In this document: in pieces, positions 1 to 5,584 of the stretch
Layout: the number at the start of each line of letters is the position of its first letter
Numbering within the stretch: position 1 is the stretch's first letter
Source of the DNA: Marivivens sp.
Lineage (GTDB): Bacteria; Pseudomonadota; Alphaproteobacteria; Rhodobacterales; Rhodobacteraceae
Assembly (NCBI GenBank): GCA_024642185.1
Contig: JAHEBR010000040.1
Location: forward strand, 1 to 12,752
Direction: 5' to 3'
DNA: 12,752 nt
Program-made: the position numbers and the translations under genes
The notes under the pieces: generated by a model
What the model saw: only the letters and a program-made list of their open reading frames with translations
What the model was told of the DNA's origin: nothing
Database searches by the model: none

Positions 1-213
1 CTCGTCGCCCGAGGTCAGTTCCACCCAACGCCGCGCGCCGGTCATCAGATCGAAGCTGCGCTGAAAGCAGGTGGCTTTGCCGTCGAGGGTATTGAGCTTG
101 ACCAGAACCGCCCCTGCCGTATCGTCGCCCCGACGGACAACGAAGGCCGGGATATCGGCCAGCCTCAGCCGCGCGAGATAGGCCGAGACCCATATCCCGG
201 CGGTGAGCCTCAA
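1..213 (-). CDS. DUF1491 family protein (3' end cut by window edge)
   Basis: The 71 codons in the window start LRLTAGIWVSAYLARLRLAD and continue with conserved-looking VRRGDDTAGAVLVKLN and RRWVEL segments, which I recognise as the small DUF1491 family of Alphaproteobacteria; its function is unknown. The likely start is TTG at 213-211. It overlaps the era stop as TTGA (4 bases), and AAGGA lies about 9 bases upstream inside era, so translation is probably coupled to era. In Rhodobacteraceae a DUF1491 gene commonly sits between era and recO, so recO is expected just outside the window; that is inference. There is no signal peptide or membrane segment in the visible part. The reading frame is open to the window edge, so the C-terminus is missing. 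The family call is from memory of the sequence pattern. Confidence 0.8.
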   Translation of the reverse strand, partial: MRLTAGIWVSAYLARLRLADIPAFVVRRGDDTAGAVLVKLNTLDGKATCFQRSFDLMTGARRWVELTSGDE

Positions 214-1130
214 GAATTGCCGTCCTTGAAATTCAGGCCCATCTCGGAATAGCGTTCGGCCTCTTCAAGCCAGTTGGGCCGGACCTTGACCTGCAGGAAA
301 AGGTGGACCTTGCGGCCAAGGAATTCCTCAAGCTCTTCCCGCGCCGCCTTGGACACGGCCTTGGCCGTCTCGCCCTTGTGGCCAAGAACGATGCCCTTAT
401 GCCCGTCGCGCGAGACATAGACCACCTGATCGATCCGTGCAGAGCCATCGGGGCGCTCGTTCCAGTGTTCTGTCTCGACGGTGAGCTGATAGGGCAGCTC
501 TTGGTGCAGCCGCAGGGTAAGCTTTTCGCGGGTGATCTCGGCGGCGATCATGCGCATCGGCAGATCGGCGATCTGGTCCTCGGGGAAAAGAAGCGGGCTC
601 TCCGGCATCCGGTCGCCCAGCCACGCTTTCAGATCGGCGCAGCCATAGCCCTTTTCGGCCGAGATCATGAAAGTCTCTTCGAAAGGATAGGCCTCGTTCA
701 TCTTCTTGGTCAGCGCCAGAAGCTCTTCGGCCTTCACGCGGTCGATCTTGTTGATCGCGAGCGCCACGGGGCGGCCCCCGACCTTGTCCTTCAGGTTATC
801 GAGGATTGCTCGGACACCATCGGTCATCCCGCGATGCGCCTCGATCAGAAGCACGACGATATCGGCATCCGCCGCCCCGCCCCAAGCAGCGGCGACCATC
901 GCCCGGTCGAGCCGCCGACGCGGGCGGAAAAGACCGGGCGTATCGACAAAGATGATCTGCCGGTCGCCATCCATCGCCACCCCACGGATGCGCGCCCGCG
1001 TGGTCTGAACCTTGTGGGTCACGATCGAGACCTTCGCGCCCACCATACGGTTCAAAAGCGTCGACTTGCCCGCATTCGGCTCGCCGATCAGCGCCACAAA
1101 ACCGGCGCGGGTGGTGGGGGACTCAGTCAT
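210..1130 (-). CDS. era: GTPase Era
   Basis: Era is an essential GTPase that binds the 3' end of 16S rRNA and helps mature the 30S subunit. The 306-residue product is of normal length. The GTPase domain shows G1 GEPNAGKS (residues 16-23), G3 DTPG (63-66), G4 NKID (127-130) and G5 SAE (157-159). The C-terminal KH RNA-binding domain has the GHKG loop at 250-253. An AAGGG ribosome site lies about 9 bases before the ATG. The gene is usually directly downstream of rnc in this family; here a divergent plus-strand nuclease gene lies between them, leaving a 154-base divergent region that must hold an era promoter. I could not pick a convincing era promoter there. DUF1491 follows with a 4-base overlap. 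Confidence 0.97.
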   Translation of the reverse strand: MTESPTTRAGFVALIGEPNAGKSTLLNRMVGAKVSIVTHKVQTTRARIRGVAMDGDRQIIFVDTPGLFRPRRRLDRAMVAAAWGGAADADIVVLLIEAHRGMTDGVRAILDNLKDKVGGRPVALAINKIDRVKAEELLALTKKMNEAYPFEETFMISAEKGYGCADLKAWLGDRMPESPLLFPEDQIADLPMRMIAAEITREKLTLRLHQELPYQLTVETEHWNERPDGSARIDQVVYVSRDGHKGIVLGHKGETAKAVSKAAREELEEFLGRKVHLFLQVKVRPNWLEEAERYSEMGLNFKDGNS

Positions 1131-1221
1131 GATTTTAGCCCTTCAGGAGTTGGAAACGGTCGCTATTCCATTTTGCCGCCGTTTACCAGACCGCGCCTTT
1201 TTGCTCTGGAAATGCCAGTTC

Positions 1222-1235
1222 TTGATGAAAATCAA
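1222..1235. promoter_or_regulatory. FNR/FnrL-type binding site, perfect consensus
   Basis: The sequence TTGATGAAAATCAA matches the TTGAT-N4-ATCAA palindrome of the Crp/FNR family (FNR, FnrL, FixK, Dnr) at all ten fixed positions. It lies in the divergent region between era and the nuclease gene. It overlaps a possible plus-strand -35 (TTGATG, 1222-1227) paired at 17 bases with a weak -10 TAGCCT (1245-1250). In that arrangement the regulator would repress the nuclease. No well-spaced -10 for class II activation was seen in either direction. The match is seen; the regulator and direction of control are inferred. Confidence 0.65.
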
Positions 1236-1284
1236 CCAGAGCGGTAGCCTGCCCAAAATCGCAACCTCCAAGGAAGAGCCAACC

Positions 1285-1821
1285 ATGGGCCTTTTCCGAC
1301 TTCTGTTCCGAGCGTTTCGCCGGGAAGTCCGGAGGTCTTCCTATGTGGATCAGAGCCTCTACAGACCCGTGGAAAGGCCACGGCGGCGCGTCACCCAGAG
1401 CGTCACGGTCGTCGAGACGATTGAGATCGTTGAAACGACCGTGCTCACCGGGCCTTGCTGGGTGGTCGATGGCGACACCATCCGCATCCAGAACCAGTCG
1501 ATCCGCATCGCCGGGATCGACGCGCCCGAGCTCCATCACCCCTATGGCCATCCCGCCAAGCGGGCGGTCATGGCGATGTGCAAGGGGCGAACGGTTTCGG
1601 CGCATCTGCACCCTGACTCGAGCTACGACCGGCTGGTGGCCACCTGCTATCTGGATGACGGGCGGGATATTGCGGCGGAGCTGGTGAAAGCGGGCCTCGC
1701 GCTCGACTGGCCGAAATTCTCGCGCGGCAAATACCGTCACCTCGAAGTGGAGGGCGCCCGAAAGAAGCTCTGGCGGATAGATGCCAAACAGAAGGGCAAG
1801 CTACGCGCCGACCAGATGTGA
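1285..1821 (+). CDS. Thermonuclease (SNase-like) family nuclease
   Basis: The 178-residue product carries a staphylococcal-nuclease-like domain from about residue 54 to 165. The catalytic pattern is intact: VVDGDTIRI (D62, D64, T65), then R74 and D79-A-P-E82 in RIAGIDAPE, and R116 in YDRLVATCYL, matching SNase D19, D21, R35, D40, E43 and R87. Such enzymes cleave DNA and RNA with calcium. I chose the ATG at 1285 because AGGAAGAG ends 6 bases before it and upstream codons show no homology. The N-terminus (MGLFRLLFRAFRREVRR) is basic and amphipathic, not a normal signal peptide, so location is unclear: cytoplasmic or membrane-associated. The gene lies opposite to its neighbours between era and rnc, and ends only 7 bases from the convergent rnc stop. 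An FNR-type box lies in the upstream region. The physiological role is unknown. Confidence 0.88.
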   Translation: MGLFRLLFRAFRREVRRSSYVDQSLYRPVERPRRRVTQSVTVVETIEIVETTVLTGPCWVVDGDTIRIQNQSIRIAGIDAPELHHPYGHPAKRAVMAMCKGRTVSAHLHPDSSYDRLVATCYLDDGRDIAAELVKAGLALDWPKFSRGKYRHLEVEGARKKLWRIDAKQKGKLRADQM

Positions 1822-1839
1822 GGGCCTGCTAGCCCGTCA
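1819..1839. terminator. Possible weak hairpin between convergent nuclease and rnc ends
   Basis: GGGC (1822-1825) and GCCC (1832-1835) can pair around a 6-base loop. The stem extends as TGA/TCA past one bulged base. It overlaps both gene ends. The stem is short and there is no T-run on either strand, so a terminator role is uncertain. Confidence 0.2.
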
Positions 1840-2509
1840 CCTTCTTCAACAGCGCCTCGGCGGCGGCCATTTCGGCTTGCCGTTTCGATCCGGCGCTGGC
1901 GCGTTCGGCCGGGCCCGAAGCGAGGCGGGCTTCAATGGTGAAAATCGGCTGATGATCGGGCCCGGTGCGCGAGATCTGGACGTAATTGGGCGGCGGCTCG
2001 CCACGGGCCTGCGCCCATTCCTGAAGCGCGGTCTTGGGGTCGCGGGCGTCTGTTTCCACGCGGTCGATCCTCTCGCCCCAAAGGCGCAAGACGGCGTCGC
2101 GCGCGGTTTCGAACCCGGCATCGAGATAGATCGCGGCGATCACCGCCTCCATTGCGTCGCCCAAGAGCGCGTCCTTGCGCCGGCCGCCGGACTTCATTTC
2201 GGAGCGTCCGAGCTTGAGGACCGCGCCAAGATCAATGGCACGGGCCACCTCGGCGCAGGTTTCCTTGCGGACGAGCGCGTTGAAGCGGGGGGCCAGGATG
2301 CCCTCGGCGGCGCCCTTGTCGGCCTTGAACAGAGCTTCGGCAATCGACAGGCCAAGCACGCGGTCGCCCAGGAATTCCAGCCGCTGGTTATTGTCACGGT
2401 GGGGCGAGGTCATCGAGGGGTGAGTAAGCGCACGGATCAGAAGCTCGGGCTTGGCAAACTCATGCCCGAGACGTTCGGAAAATTCTTTCATTTCAGCCGA
2501 GAGCTTCAT
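1829..2509 (-). CDS. rnc: Ribonuclease III
   Basis: RNase III cuts double-stranded RNA in rRNA precursors and regulatory duplexes. With the ATG at 2509-2507 the protein has 226 residues, the same length as the E. coli enzyme. This start overlaps the upstream stop as ATGA and has GGAGG 7 bases upstream; an in-frame ATG at 2542 lies inside the upstream gene and is less likely. The signature NQRLEFLGDRVLGL is at residues 41-54, with metal ligands E45 and D49 and the later Asp and Glu in LLGDAMEAV. The C-terminal dsRNA-binding domain begins near DPKTALQEW and ends with the KRQAEMAAAEALL helix. The position of E. coli Glu38 is Gln42 here. The gene is the last of the acpS-lepB group, and era is not directly downstream as would be usual. 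Confidence 0.96.
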   Translation of the reverse strand: MKLSAEMKEFSERLGHEFAKPELLIRALTHPSMTSPHRDNNQRLEFLGDRVLGLSIAEALFKADKGAAEGILAPRFNALVRKETCAEVARAIDLGAVLKLGRSEMKSGGRRKDALLGDAMEAVIAAIYLDAGFETARDAVLRLWGERIDRVETDARDPKTALQEWAQARGEPPPNYVQISRTGPDHQPIFTIEARLASGPAERASAGSKRQAEMAAAEALLKKVTG

Positions 2510-3522
2510 CTCACCGCCTCCAATATGCGGTCTTTGCGCCATGTCCAGACCTGCCAGAGCGAGCGGCCGGTTGCCGACAGTCCTACCAGCCGGGCGCGGG
2601 AAACGACAGTAGCCTCGTCCACCATTCCAAGGCCGCCTGCCGCACGCGCAATCCGGCTGTCGGCGGCGTTGTCGCGGTTGTCGCCGAGAAGGAAGAGATG
2701 GCCCGCGGGGATAGTCACCTCGGCAAAGCGGTCGTGCGCTGTGTCGCCGGCGTTCAGCACGGGATGGTCAAACCCATCAGGCAGCGTCTCGATCAAGAGA
2801 CGCTTGCGGCAAAGCGCCCCCTGCCCGACCGCGCCGTTGAGGCAGCGCGGCAGATCGCCATTGGCCCCTTGCGGACGCATGATCTCGTCGAAGAACTCTT
2901 TGTCAGCCAGTGCAAGGGGGGCGCCGTTCAGGATCACGATCCCGCTCTCGATAGCGATCCGGTCGCCCGCAAGTCCGATCAACCGACCAACCCCGCCACC
3001 TTCGACAAACACGATATCGCCACGCCGCGCCGGATGCCGCGAGGGGGTTGTCGCGAGAACCACGTCGCCGGGCAGAAGGGTCGGCTTCATGCCGAGCCCG
3101 CCGATCCGGTTGAGATCGACAAAGGCCCCGAGAAAGACAACAGGGACAGAGGCCGCGACAAGCCCAAAGCCAAGGCTGCGCCAGCGCGACAGGCTGACCC
3201 TCTGGCGCATTTGCGGGCGGATCAGGAGCATCACAGCGACGAGGGCTGCATTCACGAAGGGCAGAAGCAGAAACCAAGCCAGCCAGCCGCTCCAACCCAG
3301 ATCGTTGAGCCGCCGCAGCGTGTGGCCCCAGAACGGGATCCACATGACCGCAAGCCAGATGTGCATCCAGATGATCTGGCCGCGTGTCAGGTCGAGCTGC
3401 CAGAGGGCCGCGAGCGGCAGGGCCACTACAAGAAGCGCGAAAAGGAAACGGCCCCGACCGGTCCGGCCGGACCAGTCGAAGCCTTCAAGATAGACGGACA
3501 GTGGATTGCGCGAGCGCGCCAT
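2506..3522 (-). CDS. DUF805 membrane domain fused to a catalytically dead signal peptidase I (S26) domain
   Basis: The 338-residue product begins with a DUF805-like domain (about 8-105; SVYLEGFDWSGRTGRGRF start and the RRLNDLGWSGW motif). Four hydrophobic segments lie near 26-43, 50-66, 80-101 and 114-134. A type I signal peptidase domain follows. Its box with the nucleophile reads GGLGMKPTLLPGD, where the adjacent paralogue has PSGSMKDTLLIGD: the catalytic Ser is Gly144. The general-base box reads VGRLIGLAGD against IKRLIGLPGD: the catalytic Lys is Gly179. The structural box GDNRDNAADSR (280-290), the Cys pair C227/C238 and a C-terminus similar to the paralogue are kept. It therefore looks like a folded pseudoprotease. 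The start is the ATG at 3522, 14 bases after the lepB stop; an ATG at 3573 inside lepB is an alternative. The stop overlaps the rnc start (ATGA). Function is unknown; binding or guiding exported substrates is speculation. Confidence 0.88.
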   Translation of the reverse strand: MARSRNPLSVYLEGFDWSGRTGRGRFLFALLVVALPLAALWQLDLTRGQIIWMHIWLAVMWIPFWGHTLRRLNDLGWSGWLAWFLLLPFVNAALVAVMLLIRPQMRQRVSLSRWRSLGFGLVAASVPVVFLGAFVDLNRIGGLGMKPTLLPGDVVLATTPSRHPARRGDIVFVEGGGVGRLIGLAGDRIAIESGIVILNGAPLALADKEFFDEIMRPQGANGDLPRCLNGAVGQGALCRKRLLIETLPDGFDHPVLNAGDTAHDRFAEVTIPAGHLFLLGDNRDNAADSRIARAAGGLGMVDEATVVSRARLVGLSATGRSLWQVWTWRKDRILEAVR

Positions 3523-3536
3523 CGGCCCCGGCGGCG

Positions 3537-4382
3537 TTACTCGATCGCCTTGAAGAAGCGATCGGAGCGCCATGTCCAGAAGGCAAGCATCGAGCGACCG
3601 GCGGATGAGAACATGATCCGGTCGGCGCGGCCGACGATATCCTCGGCTGGCACGAAGCCCACGCCACCAAGGCGCTGGTCAACGCGGCTGTCGGTCGAGT
3701 TGTCGCGGTTGTCGCCCATGAAGAAATAGTGGCCTTCAGGCACAGTATAGACGCCGGTGGTATCGAGGCTCTGGTTGCCGATATTCAGGATCGAGTGCTG
3801 GACGCCATTCGGCAGGGTCTCGATGGCGCGGTCCTTGAGGCAGAGGCCGCCCTGACCGGGATTGCCATTGGCGCAGCGGGGAACGAGGCCCTGCGGCCCT
3901 TGCCGTTCGTAGGTTTCTTCAAAGACACCAACCTGTTCGATCACAACCGCCACATCGTTGATGTAGAGAAGGCCGTCCTTCATCTGGACGCGGTCGCCCG
4001 GAAGGCCGATCAAGCGCTTGATGAAATCGCGGCCCGTGACCGGGTGGCGGAAAACCACAACATCGCCACGCTCGGGATCAGAGCCGAGAATCCGGTCATT
4101 ATCGCCCTTGAGGAAGCCACAGAAATCCTCGGCGTCGATGTCGATGCCAAGCGATGCAATGCGGATCGAGGGGCAGGAAGCATAGGAATAGCCATAGGCC
4201 ATCTTGTTGACGAAGAGGAAATCACCGATCAGCAGCGTATCCTTCATCGAGCCGGACGGGATCCAGAAAGGCTGGAAGAACAGCGTGCGGAACACACCCG
4301 CGATGAGAAGGGCATAGACAACCGTCTTGACCGTTTCCTTGATGCCCGCCCAAAGGCCGCTTTCTTCCGTCACGTCCGACAT
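3537..4382 (-). CDS. lepB: Signal peptidase I (active)
   Basis: LepB removes signal peptides from exported proteins at the periplasmic face of the inner membrane. The 281-residue product has one N-terminal membrane anchor (about 21-40). The catalytic serine is Ser45 in WIPSGSMKDTLLIGD, and the general-base lysine is Lys122 in FIKRLIGLPGDRV. The GDNRDNSTDSR box and a Cys pair (C170, C181) are present, as in other periplasmic-facing LepB proteins. AAGGAA lies about 6 bases upstream of the ATG. It is preceded by acpS after a 50-base gap that holds a possible promoter, and followed 14 bases later by its catalytically dead paralogue. The shared order acpS-lepB-rnc-era is typical of the family. Confidence 0.97.
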   Translation of the reverse strand: MSDVTEESGLWAGIKETVKTVVYALLIAGVFRTLFFQPFWIPSGSMKDTLLIGDFLFVNKMAYGYSYASCPSIRIASLGIDIDAEDFCGFLKGDNDRILGSDPERGDVVVFRHPVTGRDFIKRLIGLPGDRVQMKDGLLYINDVAVVIEQVGVFEETYERQGPQGLVPRCANGNPGQGGLCLKDRAIETLPNGVQHSILNIGNQSLDTTGVYTVPEGHYFFMGDNRDNSTDSRVDQRLGGVGFVPAEDIVGRADRIMFSSAGRSMLAFWTWRSDRFFKAIE

Positions 4383-4407
4383 GATCGTTCCTTTTTGGTG
4401 TCAGGGG

Positions 4408-4437
4408 TATGTGAGGGCCCCGGCACGGCAAGTCAAG
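4408..4437 (-). promoter_or_regulatory. Possible lepB promoter inside the acpS-lepB gap
   Basis: On the minus strand CTTGAC (4437-4432), a perfect alphaproteobacterial -35, is followed at 18 bases by CACATA (4413-4408). The predicted start near 4401 leaves a leader of about 19 bases before lepB. The -35 overlaps the acpS stop. It would allow lepB, the pseudoprotease and rnc to be made independently of acpS. The -10 is only a fair match. Confidence 0.4.
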
Positions 4438-4855
4438 CGCCGCTGGCGGGATCGGCAAGGGGCCGCGCCTCGATCACGACAAAGGCCTGCGCCCAAGGGT
4501 GATCGTCGGTCAGGGTGACATGGATGATCGCCTCGTGGCCCGGAGGCGTCATGGCATCGAGCCTGTCCTTGGCCCAGCCGGTCACCTGCATCACGGGCTG
4601 GCCGGTGCGCAGGTTGCTGACCGCCATATCCTTCCAGGCGATGCCCATTCGCAGGCCGGTGCCGAGCGCCTTGGAACAGGCCTCTTTCGCGGCCCAGCGT
4701 TTGGCATAGGTCGCGGCCACCGCGCGGGGGCGGCTTTCGGCTTTGCGCTGCTCGCGCTCGGTAAAGACCCGCTGCAGGAACCGCTCGCCGAAACGCTCGA
4801 GCGTTCCTTCGATCCGGTCGATGTTGCAGAGATCGGTGCCGATACCGAGGATCAT
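4433..4855 (-). CDS. acpS: Holo-[acyl-carrier-protein] synthase
   Basis: AcpS transfers 4'-phosphopantetheine from CoA to the serine of apo-ACP, activating it for fatty-acid synthesis. The 140-residue product starts MILGIGTDLCNIDRIE with the metal-binding D8, and has RWAAKEACSKALGTG with E58, the two hallmark acidic ligands. Length is normal, with a short C-terminal extension. I chose the ATG at 4855 because MILGIGTDL is the family's N-terminus and GGAG lies about 9 bases upstream; an upstream ATG at 4948 would add 31 unlike residues. It is the first gene of the minus-strand group running into lepB. Upstream, the usual neighbour pdxJ is displaced by the divergent cupredoxin gene. Confidence 0.95.
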   Translation of the reverse strand: MILGIGTDLCNIDRIEGTLERFGERFLQRVFTEREQRKAESRPRAVAATYAKRWAAKEACSKALGTGLRMGIAWKDMAVSNLRTGQPVMQVTGWAKDRLDAMTPPGHEAIIHVTLTDDHPWAQAFVVIEARPLADPASGA

Positions 4856-4958
4856 TCTGGGACTCCGCGCCCTTGGCTTCGCGCCGAGAAGTGGCACGAA
4901 GCGGGCCTTTTGGCAAATCGCGCCCGAAAGACACATTTCCGTGTGCAATCATCTCCCA

Positions 4959-4972
4959 TTGATCGGCGTCAA
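4959..4972. promoter_or_regulatory. FNR/FnrL/FixK-type binding site upstream of the cupredoxin
   Basis: TTGATCGGCGTCAA has the invariant TTGA-N6-TCAA core of the Crp/FNR family and differs from TTGAT-N4-ATCAA at one position. The centre (4965.5) lies 41.5 bases before A5007, the expected start from a possible -10 at 4995-5000. That is the class II activation geometry. It lies between acpS and the cupredoxin gene; on the minus strand it overlaps a TTGACG that could be a -35 for acpS, so it might also repress acpS. Confidence 0.6.
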
Positions 4973-4994
4973 CCTCGCGACTCAGATCGAGGCG

Positions 4995-5007
4995 CATGAT
5001 TCTCGCA
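4995..5007 (+). promoter_or_regulatory. Possible -10 and start site of the cupredoxin gene
   Basis: CATGAT (4995-5000) is a moderate -10 with A5007 as a suitably placed purine start. There is no -35, as expected for a promoter activated by an FNR-type protein bound at -41.5. The predicted leader is 39 bases and begins with a hairpin. Confidence 0.4.
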
Positions 5008-5008
5008 T

Positions 5009-5031
5009 CGTGAGGGAGACTCACGTTTTTT
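5009..5031 (+). other. Hairpin followed by T6 in the cupredoxin leader
   Basis: CGTGAG and CTCACG form a 6-base-pair stem around the loop GGAGA, followed by six T residues at 5026-5031. The AAAGG ribosome site (5033-5037) comes directly after. If transcription starts at 5007 the hairpin begins at the third base, which would suit a 5'-stabilising stem-loop. It also resembles a short intrinsic terminator that could attenuate transcription started farther upstream. The structure is seen; the role is inferred. Confidence 0.45.
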
Positions 5032-5045
5032 GAAAGGTTTCCAAA

Positions 5046-5549
5046 ATGAATTTAGGCTTAAAGACTCTCGGTCTCTCAATCGCTCTTGGCCTTGGCACCA
5101 CCATGGTCATGGCGGGGGACGCAAAGGTAACCGTCAATGTCTCGCTCTGGGACAGCGGCGAGACCGCCATGGACAATCTCATGGACGGCCCCAACCTTGG
5201 CATGGCGCTTGGCGGCGACACGACCTTGGCAACCATGGGCATCACGCCCGACCTGACGACCGTCTCAGGTGGTGATATTACTTTTGTCATGACCAACAAC
5301 TCGAGCTGGCTCATCCACGAGATGGTCGTTGCACCGGTTGCCGACGTGAATGCACCGCTGCCCTATGTCGACGACGACATGGAGGTCGATGAAGACGCAG
5401 CAGGCGCCATCGGCGAGGTGCCTGAAACCGATCCCGGCCAGTCCGGCTCGGTGACACTGCACCTCGACCCCGGGACCTATATCCTGTTCTGCAATATCCC
5501 TGGCCACTACGCCATGGGCATGTGGGCGACGATTACGGTCACTGAATAA
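5046..5549 (+). CDS. Exported cupredoxin (type I blue-copper protein) with a rusticyanin-like metal loop
   Basis: The 167-residue product has a signal peptide (hydrophobic segment 8-22, likely cut after VMA at 23) and one cupredoxin fold. Copper ligands are His91 in LIHEMVV and Cys149, His154 and Met159 in FCNIPGHYAMGM. The spacing C-x4-H-x4-M is that of rusticyanin-type sites, longer than in pseudoazurin or amicyanin. An acidic stretch rich in Asp and Glu (109-118) is an unusual surface feature. The protein should work in the periplasm, as an electron carrier or a copper-handling protein; which one cannot be told. AAAGG lies 8 bases before the ATG. It is divergent from acpS and convergent with pdxJ, so it stands alone, and an FNR-type box in the promoter suggests control by low oxygen or nitrogen oxides. 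Confidence 0.88.
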   Translation: MNLGLKTLGLSIALGLGTTMVMAGDAKVTVNVSLWDSGETAMDNLMDGPNLGMALGGDTTLATMGITPDLTTVSGGDITFVMTNNSSWLIHEMVVAPVADVNAPLPYVDDDMEVDEDAAGAIGEVPETDPGQSGSVTLHLDPGTYILFCNIPGHYAMGMWATITVTE

Positions 5550-5561
5550 TCAGAGCGCCTT

Positions 5562-5584
5562 GGCGCGGGTCTCAGGCCCGCGCC
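5562..5584. terminator. Hairpin between convergent cupredoxin and pdxJ genes
   Basis: GGCGCGGG (5562-5569) and CCCGCGCC (5577-5584) form a perfect 8-base-pair GC stem with a 7-base loop. It lies at the junction of two convergent genes and overlaps the pdxJ stop. No T-run follows on either strand, so it may stop transcription only weakly or protect 3' ends. Confidence 0.45.

Noticed and set aside
1012..1284. In-frame upstream extension of the nuclease to an ATG at 1012
   Set aside because: It would overlap the start of era and run through the FNR box; the ATG at 1285 has a strong ribosome site and the extension shows no homology.
1781..3493. Long plus-strand open frame (570 codons) opposite rnc and the pseudoprotease gene
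   Set aside because: It mirrors well-supported minus-strand genes in GC-rich DNA, has no recognisable domain and spans two unrelated genes.
4401..4625. Out-of-frame reading of acpS extending upstream as a 207-codon product
   Set aside because: It is an alternative frame of acpS without motifs; the frame with the AcpS signature is clear.
4931..4944. Inverted repeat ACAC-N6-GTGT upstream of acpS and the cupredoxin
   Set aside because: Only four paired bases per arm, with no known operator match; likely chance.
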